This document shows, piece after piece, positions 35,656 to 44,068 of a stretch of 64,000 bases of DNA. The stretch comes from Microbulbifer sp. TB1203. GTDB lineage: Bacteria > Pseudomonadota > Gammaproteobacteria > Pseudomonadales > Cellvibrionaceae. The position numbers were made by a program, and so were the translations under genes. Location of the stretch: assembly GCF_030997045.1 (NCBI RefSeq), contig NZ_CP116899.1:806001-870000 (forward strand). The letters run 5' to 3'. The notes under the pieces are model-generated. The model saw only the letters and a program-made list of their open reading frames with translations. It was not told the DNA's origin and did no database searches. Within the stretch, counting starts at the first letter, position 1; every line of letters begins with the position of its first letter.

Positions 35656-36655
35656 CCCACACCATTTCTACCGCCTGCGGGCTGATCAATTCCCACAACT
35701 GAGTGATTAACCGTCGGCGCGCCGCACTGATTATTGCTTCCTGTGCTCTGCTGTTCTTCCCATTCCGATAACCGGCCAACTCGCTAATGGCCACCCTCTC
35801 CATCAATCCCATATCCTCGAATTTCTCCAGCGCCCGCCGGTAGCGACCCGGCATATTTGCCGACTGCGGACGCAGGCTGGTCAGCGGCCGCGCCAGGTTT
35901 ATCGTTTCGCTCAGCATGGTCATGCTGTCCTCGGTGCAGAAAACCCGTTCGGCACTGGGAAGGATGTTCGCCAATGATGGCGAACTGTCTCCGGGCCAAC
36001 AGCTGGCGGCGACGAAGGATTCCGGCAGGTGCCGGTCGCACAGTTGGCGCAGGTAACCGGGGCTGCGCCGCGAGCCGGCGACAATCCAGCGGATATCATT
36101 TTCTTCCGCGCACTCCCGGGCCCAGCGCAATAGCCTAGTCCAGTCCTGCCGCCGGTAACGGTAGCCGCTGCCGTCGCCGCCGAGCAGTAATGCCCAGCGG
36201 TTGGATTCTACTTTTCCACTGCCGACGCGGGCCGGGGCAAAATCCATCACAAGGTTGTTCGGCGGTGATCCCGCGACTGGCTCCAGGGTCAGCAGTGCGG
36301 AAAAATTTTTACAGGACAGGTGCCGTGGCGAGCCGATGAAAATATTGCGGCACCGCCAATACCGGGCCAGGGCGCTGTTGGCGAAGCTGGTATTGCCGCC
36401 GGCGGAAACGATCAGATCCGTGGGCTGTGTGGGCAGCTGTATCCGGTAGCAGCGCAGAATCCACCGGGCGGAGGTTGGAAATCGCTCCAGCCTGTTGCAC
36501 GCGAAGGCCAGCGGACGGCGCAGCCATTTGAAGCGCAGCCGGCAGTCGGCTTCATGGACGGAAACGGATTGGCCGGAATGGCGTAGCCAGTCCGCCAGCC
36601 CCCGGGCCTGGTTGACATGGCCGGGGACGCCGTCGCTCAGAATGATGATGCGCAC
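35630..36655 (-). CDS. ELM1/GtrOC1-family putative glycosyltransferase
   Basis: A 341-residue protein of the family named for plant mitochondrial fission ELM1, now regarded as GT-B-like. It starts MRIIILSDGVPGHVNQARGLADWL, with the expected G-H-x2-Q element. It has a conserved central LLLGGDGSGYRY and a C-terminal nucleotide-side motif VFCTEDSMTMLSETINLARP. The final 8-10 residues are encoded by the adjacent palindromic repeat, so the original end was probably earlier. It overlaps the next upstream gene (GT4) by 19 bp, showing coupling. It probably acts in LPS or other envelope glycan assembly (inference). Confidence 0.83.
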   Translation of the reverse strand: MRIIILSDGVPGHVNQARGLADWLRHSGQSVSVHEADCRLRFKWLRRPLAFACNRLERFPTSARWILRCYRIQLPTQPTDLIVSAGGNTSFANSALARYWRCRNIFIGSPRHLSCKNFSALLTLEPVAGSPPNNLVMDFAPARVGSGKVESNRWALLLGGDGSGYRYRRQDWTRLLRWARECAEENDIRWIVAGSRRSPGYLRQLCDRHLPESFVAASCWPGDSSPSLANILPSAERVFCTEDSMTMLSETINLARPLTSLRPQSANMPGRYRRALEKFEDMGLMERVAISELAGYRNGKNSRAQEAIISAARRRLITQLWELISPQAVEMVWAAHPTPTR

Positions 36656-37665
36656 TGGGAAACCAGCTGCGCATACACCTGCCAGGTGGCCCTGGCCATA
36701 TTGTCCAGGGTCAGCTCCCTACCGGCGCGGGCGAAGACCGGGGCGAAGTCCCGCCGCAGGCGCTGCTTATCCTGCAGTGCGGTGCGCAGCTTTTGCGCCA
36801 GGTGGGCCGGTTCGCGATCGTCCAGCAGATACTGGTTGGGAATGTATTCACCGGCGTTGCCGACGCGGCTGGCTACCACCGGGCAGTGGTTCAGCAGTGC
36901 CTCGATCAAGGTGTATGGGGCGCCCTCGTTGCGCGAGGGCATTACCAGCAGGTCCGCCGCGCGCATAAAGGCGCTTACCTGGTCGGAGTGGCCGATAAAA
37001 TTCACCCGGCCGCCCAGTTGCAGTCTGTCGCTGAGTTTTTGCAGGTTTTCCTTTTCCGGACCTTCCCCCAGTACGATCAGCTGGGTATCCGGAAGCTCCG
37101 GCATGGCTTGCAGCAACAGATCTATCCCCTTGAGTTTGACCAGACGCGCGACCACAAGCAGTGTGGAACTCGCGGCTCCGGGGAATTCCACCGGCGCCGC
37201 GGCCCGGACAACGGTGTCGACGCCGTTGGGGATAATGTTCCAGGACAGGCGCGAGTTGGCTACCGCGGTATGGCTGACCGCAATGCGTGCGTTGAAGGCA
37301 CTGGCCAGTTTGTCGCGAGGATGGCGGACGTTGTGCCGGGTGATTACCTGCCGGGCATCGGTGTATTTCTGTACCGCCGCGAGCAACTGCGCGGACTTGC
37401 TGCCATGGCCGTGGGCGATCTGGTATTCGCCGGCGCGGATCTGGTTGGCCAGGCGCCAGATCAGCGTGGGGTGGTGACGGCTGCGGTCGGTGTTCAGTGG
37501 AATGAAATCCACCGCCTCGTCCAGGGTGGCCCGGTAACGCGGGTGGGCGATCACCGATACCCGGACGCCGGTGTTGTGCGCCTGCCAGCGGGACAGGTCC
37601 GCTACGTGTTTTTCCATTCCGCCGTGCTCACGGCTGGCGATAAGATGACAAATACTCTGGATCAT
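36637..37665 (-). CDS. GT4-family glycosyltransferase
   Basis: A 342-residue GT-B enzyme. The N-terminal acceptor loop is HLIASREHGGMEKHVADLS, and the linker NIIPNGVDTVVR precedes the donor domain. LLVVARLVKLKGIDLLLQAM and the E(x7)E-type motif in PSRNEGAPYTLIEALLNHCPVV follow. It overlaps both neighbours (19 bp with the downstream ELM1 gene, 4 bp with the upstream one), so ELM1-GT4-ELM1 is a single transcription unit read leftward. The sugar is not predictable. Confidence 0.88.
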   Translation of the reverse strand: MIQSICHLIASREHGGMEKHVADLSRWQAHNTGVRVSVIAHPRYRATLDEAVDFIPLNTDRSRHHPTLIWRLANQIRAGEYQIAHGHGSKSAQLLAAVQKYTDARQVITRHNVRHPRDKLASAFNARIAVSHTAVANSRLSWNIIPNGVDTVVRAAAPVEFPGAASSTLLVVARLVKLKGIDLLLQAMPELPDTQLIVLGEGPEKENLQKLSDRLQLGGRVNFIGHSDQVSAFMRAADLLVMPSRNEGAPYTLIEALLNHCPVVASRVGNAGEYIPNQYLLDDREPAHLAQKLRTALQDKQRLRRDFAPVFARAGRELTLDNMARATWQVYAQLVSQCASSF

Positions 37666-38600
37666 ACGGTTGCCAACCCGGTATTGGTTTCTCCGGCCAT
37701 GCGCTCCAGCAACAGCTGGGCACAGCGCAGGTGCTCATTGAGTGGCGCGCGCCTCTGGTTGGGAAAGCCGCGCAATTGCCACAGGGGATAGGGGGTGATT
37801 TCGCCGCACTCGCTCAGTTGGCGGATACCGCGCAGCAGTTTGTTGCAACGTCCCCGGGGGGACAGATTCAGTACGCCGACCGCCGCATGGCTGTTGAGGG
37901 CCTCAAACAACATGGAGGCGCTGTCCGGGCTGACCCAGATCTCCCGCGCGGCGGCGATAATCCGCGGCAGCCAATCGCTGCCGGTATCGCGCCAGTGGAC
38001 GTACTGGCATCGATCTCCCAGCGCCGCCAGCATTTTCCTGGTGTCAGCGGGGGTTCGGCGGCTGTCCGCTACCAGCCAGTGCAGGTCCGGACGCGCTTCG
38101 CAGATACGATTCAGTTGCCGCACTATGTGCGCGCTGTTCCAGGTGAAATAGCGATTTTCCCCGCCCAGAAGAATCAGGCCACAGGGTTTTTCTTCCGTGC
38201 TTATTTTCACGCTGCCCGGCGCCAGGACCCCGCGGCTGGCGATCACATTGCCGAGCAGGGGCGGGCGGTCGTGCTGTGGAACTATGGCATAGTCGAACCA
38301 GCTGGCGGGCAGGGTGGGGCGCATGAGTACCACGGCGCGGCCGCCGTGGCGGTTGCGGGCGCTGAGTAGGGGCAGGTGTGTTTTGTGCCCGGCACCGACA
38401 ATCAGGTCCGGTTCTGGAAGGTGATTCCCGCGGACAAAGCGATTGTCCAGCCACTCGTGCCATTTTTCCGCCGTGGAATAGCGGCAGTCGATTCCGTAGC
38501 TACGAATGGATTGCAGGCTGGCGAGGCCCTGCAGCAGGCCGTCCACCTGCTTTTCATGGCCGCGATTGCCGTCGCGCAACGTCCATATTGTCAAGTTCAT
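37662..38600 (-). CDS. ELM1/GtrOC1-family putative glycosyltransferase (second copy)
   Basis: A 312-residue paralogue of the product at 35630-36655. It begins MNLTIWTLRDGNRGHEKQVDGLLQGL, with the conserved G-H-x2-Q, then LILLGGENRYFTWN in the middle and the motif EIWVSPDSASMLFEALNSHAAVGVL. The ATG at 38598-38600 follows a GGGGTG; a GTG 6 bp upstream is possible. It is the first gene of the leftward operon. Two ELM1-family proteins around one GT4 suggests successive transfer steps on one acceptor. Confidence 0.83.
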   Translation of the reverse strand: MNLTIWTLRDGNRGHEKQVDGLLQGLASLQSIRSYGIDCRYSTAEKWHEWLDNRFVRGNHLPEPDLIVGAGHKTHLPLLSARNRHGGRAVVLMRPTLPASWFDYAIVPQHDRPPLLGNVIASRGVLAPGSVKISTEEKPCGLILLGGENRYFTWNSAHIVRQLNRICEARPDLHWLVADSRRTPADTRKMLAALGDRCQYVHWRDTGSDWLPRIIAAAREIWVSPDSASMLFEALNSHAAVGVLNLSPRGRCNKLLRGIRQLSECGEITPYPLWQLRGFPNQRRAPLNEHLRCAQLLLERMAGETNTGLATV

Positions 38601-38700
38601 GGTCACCCCGCTCGGTTATGCGAGATATTTTGTGCGGGCCTTGTTACAGGAGTTTGATTGAAATATGACTGTGTGGAGACGGGGTCAGCAAAGAAACGGC

Positions 38701-38773
38701 AGGAGCGGCCGTTGGCCGCGTTCGATCTTTCCCTGTAGCGCAGTTTGATCGCGGCCAGCGGCCGCTCCTACAG
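38701..38773. repeat. REP-like inverted pair
   Basis: AGGAGCGGCCGTTGGCCGCG and GATCGCGGCCAGCGGCCGCTCCTACA face each other across about 20 bp. The gap lies between the pagL-type stop and the ELM1 start. Confidence 0.75.
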
Positions 38774-38793
38774 GGGAGAGCCGGGTGCCGGTA

Positions 38794-39342
38794 TCAATAG
38801 TTGAAATGCCAGTTGATCGACGCAAAATCGAAACCCGGATTGGGTCTATTGGTGTAGCCGTTGGAAAAATGGCTGTAACGAAGCGACAGTACATCACCAC
38901 CGGGCAGCCGGTAGCCGCCGGCAAAGTGCAGGGCGAAATTCCATTTGGTGGTGAGGTCGATTGCGCCGAAACTTTGATTGGACAGGTAGGCGGCACCCAC
39001 ACCGGCCTCGGCAAAAAAGCCCTGGGGTTCCGCTTTCGGGTACCAGCGCAGCACCGGTTTCAGCTCCAGGATATTCTGGTGCTGGGTCTCTCCGCGGTGC
39101 TCCTCCCGCAGGCGCGAGTAGCTGCCCTGGAACCACCATTGCCAATTGTTATCGCCGATTACATATTCCGCGAAGCGGGAGGAATAGTTAATGCCAAGCA
39201 TTTCCGCGCTGGCGATGGAGTGCCGCTGGATCAGTGCATCGTTCAGGCCCTTGCCGGCACTGACGATCAATTCCTGTTCTGCATTGGCGGGAGAGGAGAT
39301 TAAAAAGACGTACAACAGCGCGGCGGCCGGCAATCGATACAT
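38794..39342 (-). CDS. PagL-type lipid A 3-O-deacylase
   Basis: A 182-residue outer membrane protein with a signal peptide (core 5-20, cleavage at ANA-EQ) and an 8-stranded barrel pattern ending in an aromatic strand (FASINWHFNY). The active-site block RYSHFSNGYTNRPNPGFD carries the His and Ser of PagL (H126, S128 in P. aeruginosa) at the right +2 spacing, but Asp stands at +14 where that enzyme has Glu140. PagL removes the 3-position acyl chain of lipid A. It sits upstream of the ELM1-GT4-ELM1 operon in the same direction, which supports LPS work in this region. Confidence 0.85.
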   Translation of the reverse strand: MYRLPAAALLYVFLISSPANAEQELIVSAGKGLNDALIQRHSIASAEMLGINYSSRFAEYVIGDNNWQWWFQGSYSRLREEHRGETQHQNILELKPVLRWYPKAEPQGFFAEAGVGAAYLSNQSFGAIDLTTKWNFALHFAGGYRLPGGDVLSLRYSHFSNGYTNRPNPGFDFASINWHFNY

Positions 39343-39426
39343 GATTTATCACTATTTAAATCGACAACCGATAAGCCTAGCGGGATATCCGTCATTGGCA
39401 AGACCTATTTCTCCCGCTGATCACCC

Positions 39427-40584
39427 TTATCGCCATTGTCGCTTCAGTTGCCGCAGCGCATCCGAGTGCAGCTGGCGCGCACGCTCCTGGCTGAGGCCCA
39501 GTTGCTCGCCGATAACCCGGAAAGAACAGTCCCGGTCGGAGACGAGCCCGTAGCGCAGGTTGAGTACGGTGCGCTGGCGCGCCGGCAGCCGCGCGACGGC
39601 TTCGCGCAGGCGCTGGGCCAGTTCCTGGTTGGTGACCAGTTCATCGGTATTGAAGAGTTCGTCCGCCGGTGCGTAGTCCAGGCGGGTGCTGTTCTGGTCG
39701 TCGGTCACCGGTTCGTCGAGGGAACCTGTGGGGCCGGGCAGTTTGAGCAGGCTCTGCACCCGTTCCAGGTCCAGGCCGGTGTATTTCGCCAGGTTTTCGT
39801 CCGAGGCGGGCAGGCCCTCGGCGCGCACCTGGCCGATGGCGCGGTAGATGGCGCGCAGGTCATCCTGCACATTGGCGGGCTGGCGCACCAGATCGTCGTT
39901 GCGGCGCAGGGCGAGCTGGATCTCCTGCTGTATCCACCAGTAGGCGTAGGTGGAAAACCGGTAGCCCATCTGTGGCTTGAAGCGCTCGATCGCCTTCATC
40001 AATCCCACGTTACCCTCCTGGATCAGATCGATAAATGGCACCGAGGGGTTGCGGAAGCGCTTGGCGATGGCGATCACCAGGCGCAGGTTGCACTGGATCA
40101 GTTTCTTTCGCTGCTCCTGGAAGCGTCGCAGCAGGCTCTGCAGGGAGCTGCGATCGCGCTGCGGCAGCTTGCGGTCGGCGAGCAGGTCCTCGGCCCGGGC
40201 GATGATCAGGCCGTGATCATAGGCGCCGGTGCTGCCGCGCTGCTCCACTCCTTCACTGCGAAGCTGCACCAGCTCGATGCCGCGCTTCTGCAGCAGGGCG
40301 ATCAGCTTGTCTTCCAGTTCACGCAGGAGGCAGGTGGTGGTGTGTTCCTCTTCCGGAGTCAGCAGTTCCAGCCGGTACAGATGCTTGAGATAGGTCTGCA
40401 TCGGCGTGCTGCTGCTCTCGGAGACGGACTCCTCGGCGGCGGATAACTCCGCCGGATCGAGTGGCTCGGTATCCGGGGGAGCATCGGGGCTGGTGGGTTC
40501 CTCCGGGAGGTTGTTCCGGGGGAACTGTTCATCTGTGTCCTTCAGCCATTCTTCATCCCTTGAGTAAAAGTTTTCTCGGGACAA
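39427..40584 (-). CDS. Sigma-70 family RNA polymerase sigma factor (group 2/RpoS-like, with insertion)
   Basis: A 385-residue sigma factor. The first 60 residues are acidic and disordered; region 1.2 is about 60-95 (TPMQTYLKHLYRLELLTPEEE). Region 2 is about 160-230, with NLRLVIAIAKRF, FIDLIQEGNVGLMKAI and GYRFSTYAYWWIQQEI. Region 3 follows, and region 4 ends in GEQLGLSQERARQLHSDALRQLK. About 65 residues separate regions 1.2 and 2, far more than in RpoS and less than in RpoD. The start is TTG with GAAGG upstream; no in-frame ATG exists before region 1.2. It is not rpoS in its usual nlpD context, so it is probably an extra alternative sigma factor. Confidence 0.85.
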   Translation of the reverse strand: MSRENFYSRDEEWLKDTDEQFPRNNLPEEPTSPDAPPDTEPLDPAELSAAEESVSESSSTPMQTYLKHLYRLELLTPEEEHTTTCLLRELEDKLIALLQKRGIELVQLRSEGVEQRGSTGAYDHGLIIARAEDLLADRKLPQRDRSSLQSLLRRFQEQRKKLIQCNLRLVIAIAKRFRNPSVPFIDLIQEGNVGLMKAIERFKPQMGYRFSTYAYWWIQQEIQLALRRNDDLVRQPANVQDDLRAIYRAIGQVRAEGLPASDENLAKYTGLDLERVQSLLKLPGPTGSLDEPVTDDQNSTRLDYAPADELFNTDELVTNQELAQRLREAVARLPARQRTVLNLRYGLVSDRDCSFRVIGEQLGLSQERARQLHSDALRQLKRQWR

Positions 40585-40752
40585 GTGCGTAGACCTTCTG
40601 TTGGCTGTGCGACTGACTCGCGGACCTCCGTCACGGCGGCCGTTTGGCGCCTAATTCGTGGTCCGGTTCTCTTGAATATAGATGAATGTAGAATTCTGCG
40701 CCTGGATAAGAGTGACTGGGAGGTTTTGGTGGTGCATGGGGCGGGGGGATGG

Positions 40753-41397
40753 TCAGTCGGTGCGGTTGGCGCGGATGTCGTAGCTGAAGTCGATGTCCTC
40801 GGCCACCCGCAGCGCGCCCAGGGCGGCGCTGAAGGGCTGCAGCCCCAACTGCCGGTGGCTCAAGGCAAACTGGCCCCGCGCGCGCAACTGGCGCCCGTCG
40901 AACTCCACTGTGGCGGGCAGGCGCACCGCAATGCTGCGGCCCAATATCCGGATGGTTACCGGAATATCGACCTGTTGGCCACTGCTGACCACGGCGCTGC
41001 CGCTGAGTTGCATCTGGGGAAACTGGTCGCCTTTCAACAGCTTATCGCCCAGCATATTGGCGCGGGTGCCGGCGACTGCCTTGGCCGAGGGTTGTGCGGA
41101 GAAGTCCCCACCGTAGCGGCTGCGCAGCGCGGGGTTGTCCACCACAAGCGCCGCTACCGGTATGTTGAGCTCGAAGCTGGACTCCTGCGGTGGCGTCTCC
41201 AGTTGGACATTGCCGCTGACGCCACTGGCGGAGATCACGTGATTGTGCCCCAGTCCGGAGAGGGCGCCGGCGCGGTACACGCGCCAGTGGATGTCGGAGG
41301 CGGCGGAATCTATCCGGTAGCGGCCGGTTTCGGCACTCGCCGCGGCAGAAATAAAGCACAGCAGGAGAGCGAGCAGAGACAGCCGTTGGCGATACAT
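40753..41397 (-). CDS. YceI-family periplasmic protein
   Basis: A 214-residue exported lipocalin-like protein. The signal peptide (MYRQRLSLLALLLCFISAAASA) is cleaved before ETGRYRIDSAASDIHW. YceI proteins are 8-stranded barrels that bind a long isoprenoid chain. A HNHVISASGVSG segment, DNPALRSRYGGDF and KGDQFPQMQLSG match the family. AAGGA precedes the ATG. It lies between the sigma factor gene and a small exported protein, all leftward, but 168 bp from the sigma factor start. Confidence 0.87.
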   Translation of the reverse strand: MYRQRLSLLALLLCFISAAASAETGRYRIDSAASDIHWRVYRAGALSGLGHNHVISASGVSGNVQLETPPQESSFELNIPVAALVVDNPALRSRYGGDFSAQPSAKAVAGTRANMLGDKLLKGDQFPQMQLSGSAVVSSGQQVDIPVTIRILGRSIAVRLPATVEFDGRQLRARGQFALSHRQLGLQPFSAALGALRVAEDIDFSYDIRANRTD

Positions 41398-41477
41398 GAC
41401 GGGTCCTTTTTACCGAGTGCGCGCCATCATAGGGGAAAATATTTTCCGCTGCAGCGGAATTCCAATCCCTGGTTTTT

Positions 41478-41897
41478 CTATTTCACGCGCTTTACCCGCA
41501 TACTGCGCCCGCCATCGGCCTGCTTCATAAAGAAGGAGCCGAATAGTGCCCGCTCGATGATTACCATATCGCCGCTTTTCCAGTTCACCCGGGTGCTGTC
41601 GTTCTGCCGCCAGACCTGGCCGTTGGTCAGGGTGATCTGCAGTTTTCCATAGGCGGCGTCCCGGATTTCAGCGATCGTGGCGTTGATGGAATCCGGTGCC
41701 TCCTCGGCGATCTGCTGCTGCTCGCGGCCGAAGCTTTGTTCTGCCCGTTGCTCCAGGCTGCTGCCCAGCGCGTCGTAGCAGGCCAGTCGCTCGCTGTCGT
41801 TTTGCATCCCGGCGCAGCGCTGCATTTGATCGGCGAGGGAGTCGGCACCGGCAGTACCGGCAAGCAAAAGCCAGGGAATAAACAGAAGACTTCTCAT
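41478..41897 (-). CDS. Small exported protein with RLACYD motif
   Basis: A 139-residue protein with a signal peptide (MRSLLFIPWLLLAGTAGA-DS). The mature N-terminus CAGMQNDSERLACYDALGSS contains two Cys likely to form a disulfide and the S-E-R-L-A-C-Y-D motif found in many short periplasmic proteins, some linked to type VI secretion. The C-terminal part (KLQITLTNGQVWRQNDSTRVNWKSGD) looks like a small beta domain. No function can be assigned. It is leftward, 80 bp upstream of yceI. Confidence 0.75.
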   Translation of the reverse strand: MRSLLFIPWLLLAGTAGADSLADQMQRCAGMQNDSERLACYDALGSSLEQRAEQSFGREQQQIAEEAPDSINATIAEIRDAAYGKLQITLTNGQVWRQNDSTRVNWKSGDMVIIERALFGSFFMKQADGGRSMRVKRVK

Positions 41898-42051
41898 AAT
41901 GACAGTTTCGCTAGTTTGGGTGGGCAGATTTTGCCTCAGAGGTTAGGAGTAAACAAACGGAAACGTGCTAACAGTCACATTTTTGGTCTGACCTCCGTGG
42001 AACAATAGGTTCCGTCTATAACCATAAATTCGAACTGTCAGGGGTTGGAAA

Positions 42052-42393
42052 ATGAAGAAACTCATTATTCCCGCAATCGTCATCGCCGCCGTCGGCGGCT
42101 ATTTTTACTACCAGAATATGGAGCCCGCCACCGCCGAGGATGAAATCTTAAAAGAGATGGATGCCGCGGTGGAGGAGGCCGGTGCGGCTGAAGCGGAAGC
42201 GGCCGAAGAAACTGGCGTCATTGCCACCAACGATACGGCAGAGGTGGAGGGCGATGTATTCGCCGACGCGCCCGAATTGATGGAGGAGGATGCCGAAGAC
42301 GCCATGGAAGCCGCTGCCAGCGAAGCAGAGGAAATGGCCGAGGAGGCCATGGACGAAATGCCGGAAGACGAGATCGATCACGCGGAAGAGTAA
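42052..42393 (+). CDS. N-terminally anchored, highly acidic Ala/Glu-rich protein
   Basis: A 113-residue protein. Residues 1-20 (MKKLIIPAIVIAAVGGYFYY) are a single membrane anchor without a clear cleavage site. The remaining roughly 90 residues are almost entirely A, E, D and M, with repeats of the EEMAEEAMDEM type and no aromatic residues, so they are probably disordered or a charged helix in the periplasm. No family was recognised. It has its own upstream gap and a strong two-way terminator downstream, which supports it being a real transcribed gene. Its function is unknown. Confidence 0.7.
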   Translation: MKKLIIPAIVIAAVGGYFYYQNMEPATAEDEILKEMDAAVEEAGAAEAEAAEETGVIATNDTAEVEGDVFADAPELMEEDAEDAMEAAASEAEEMAEEAMDEMPEDEIDHAEE

Positions 42394-42404
42394 TTTTCCG
42401 GAGA

Positions 42405-42440
42405 TAAAAAAATACCCGGGCAGCCCCCGGGTATTTTTTT
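42405..42440. terminator. Bidirectional rho-independent terminator
   Basis: An 8-bp stem TACCCGGG / CCCGGGTA flanked by a run of seven A on the left and seven T on the right, so it can end transcripts from both sides. It follows the acidic anchored protein by 12 bp. Confidence 0.92.
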
Positions 42441-42587
42441 CTGTTCCACCCCACCCCTGCCTCTCCTGAGTATTGAACGGTCTGTCGCTGACCCCGCCCA
42501 CCGCATCTGTCTGACCCTATCTGTCCTATCCGGAGCCCACTTCTTCTACAATGTCGGCGAAGAAAGCGGTGATTGGAAAATTGCGAC

Positions 42588-44018
42588 GTGAATAACAACA
42601 GCAGCCAGCTGCTGCACAAGCTGCGCCAACTGCTGCCCCGCGAGCGGCTGCTGACCGAGCGCGAGCAGTTGGCGCCTTTCGAGAGCGACGCGCTGCCGGT
42701 TTACTGCGAGCGCCCGCTGGCGGTGGTGCTGGCGGAGTCGGAAAAGGAAATCGTCGCCGTGGCGCGCCTGTGTGGCGAGCACCGGGTGCCGCTGGTATCC
42801 CGCGGCGCCGGCACCGGTCTTTCCGCCGGAGCCAAGCCGCATGGACGTGGTGTTCTACTGGTCACGGCACCCATGGATCGTATCCTTGCGATCAACACCC
42901 ATTCGCTGACTGCCCGGGTACAGCCGGGGGTGCCCAATTTGCAGATCTCCCAGGCCGCGGTCCGGCACGGGCTCTTTTATGCACCGGATCCGTCATCGCA
43001 AATCGCCTGTTCCATTGGCGGCAATGTGGCGGAGAACGCCGGCGGTGTGCACTGCCTAAAATATGGCGTTACCGTGCACAATGTGATCGGCCTGCGCCTG
43101 GTGACCTGGGAGGGAGAGATACTCACCCTGGGCGGCGAATGCCTGGCACAGCCGGGCTACGACTTGCTGGCACTGGTGCACGGCTCCGAGGGCTGCCTGG
43201 GAATCGTCAGCGAAATCACTGTGAAACTCACCCGGGTACCCGCCGAGACACGCACCCTGATGGCGGATTTCGCCAGCATTGGTGCCGCCGCTGATGCAGT
43301 GTCGGCCATAGTGCGCGCCGGCGTGGTGCCGGCGGCACTGGAGATGATGGACGCACTGGTGATCTCCGCCACCGAGGCGTTCTGCCAGGCCGGCTATGAC
43401 CTGGATGCCGCGGCCATTCTATTGATCGACCTGGACGGCGATCCCCTGGAGGTGAAGGCGGAAATGGCGCTGGTGGAAGCGGTGCTGTGCAAATTCCAAG
43501 CTACCCGGGTGCAGCGGGCGCAGGACGAAGACCAGCGCCAGCTCTGGTGGAAGGGGCGCAAGAGCGCCTTCCCCGCCATCGGCCGCCTGGTGCCGGACTA
43601 CTACTGTATAGACGGCACTGTGCCGCGCCACCGCATCGGCGATGTGCTTCAGGCCATTGCCGAGTTCGCCGAGGGGTACCGTTTGCGGGTGGCCAATGTG
43701 TTTCATGCCGGCGACGGCAACCTGCATCCGATCATCATGTTCGACGGTCGCGAGCCGGACGCGCTGGAACGGGTCGAGGCGCTGGCTGCGGATATTCTGG
43801 AGTATTGTATCCAGGTGGGCGGCACCATTACCGGCGAGCACGGAGTGGGCACAGAGAAATTCAACCAGATGGCGATCCAGTTTGGCGACGCGGAGATTGA
43901 GCAGTTTCTGGCAGTTAAAAAAGCGCTGGATCCGCACGGGTTGCTGAACCCGGACAAGTTGATTCCCTCGCTGGCGCACTGCCGCGAGTATCGTGTGCTG
44001 AGAAAAAAACATGATTGA
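42588..44018 (+). CDS. glcD: Glycolate oxidase subunit GlcD
   Basis: A flavoprotein of about 476 residues, the catalytic FAD subunit that oxidises glycolate to glyoxylate. The FAD-binding PP-loop is LVSRGAGTGLSAGAKP, followed by QPGVPNLQISQAA and IACSIGGNVAENAGGVHCLKYGVTVHNV. The C-terminal cap has NVFHAGDGNLHP and GGTITGEHGVGTEK, both family signatures. The start is unclear: a GTG at 42588 or a TTG at 42573, no ATG. It is the first of glcD-glcE-glcF. No glcC regulator is next to it. D-lactate dehydrogenase activity cannot be excluded. Confidence 0.9.
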   Translation: MNNNSSQLLHKLRQLLPRERLLTEREQLAPFESDALPVYCERPLAVVLAESEKEIVAVARLCGEHRVPLVSRGAGTGLSAGAKPHGRGVLLVTAPMDRILAINTHSLTARVQPGVPNLQISQAAVRHGLFYAPDPSSQIACSIGGNVAENAGGVHCLKYGVTVHNVIGLRLVTWEGEILTLGGECLAQPGYDLLALVHGSEGCLGIVSEITVKLTRVPAETRTLMADFASIGAAADAVSAIVRAGVVPAALEMMDALVISATEAFCQAGYDLDAAAILLIDLDGDPLEVKAEMALVEAVLCKFQATRVQRAQDEDQRQLWWKGRKSAFPAIGRLVPDYYCIDGTVPRHRIGDVLQAIAEFAEGYRLRVANVFHAGDGNLHPIIMFDGREPDALERVEALAADILEYCIQVGGTITGEHGVGTEKFNQMAIQFGDAEIEQFLAVKKALDPHGLLNPDKLIPSLAHCREYRVLRKKHD

Positions 44019-44068
44019 GTCGAACCGCGTACAGAAAACCGTAGGGTGGGAATTTATAGAGATGCCCA

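Noticed and set aside
39427..40584. Naming the sigma factor rpoS
   Set aside because: The long insertion between regions 1.2 and 2, the different region 4 and the lack of nlpD beside it do not support it.
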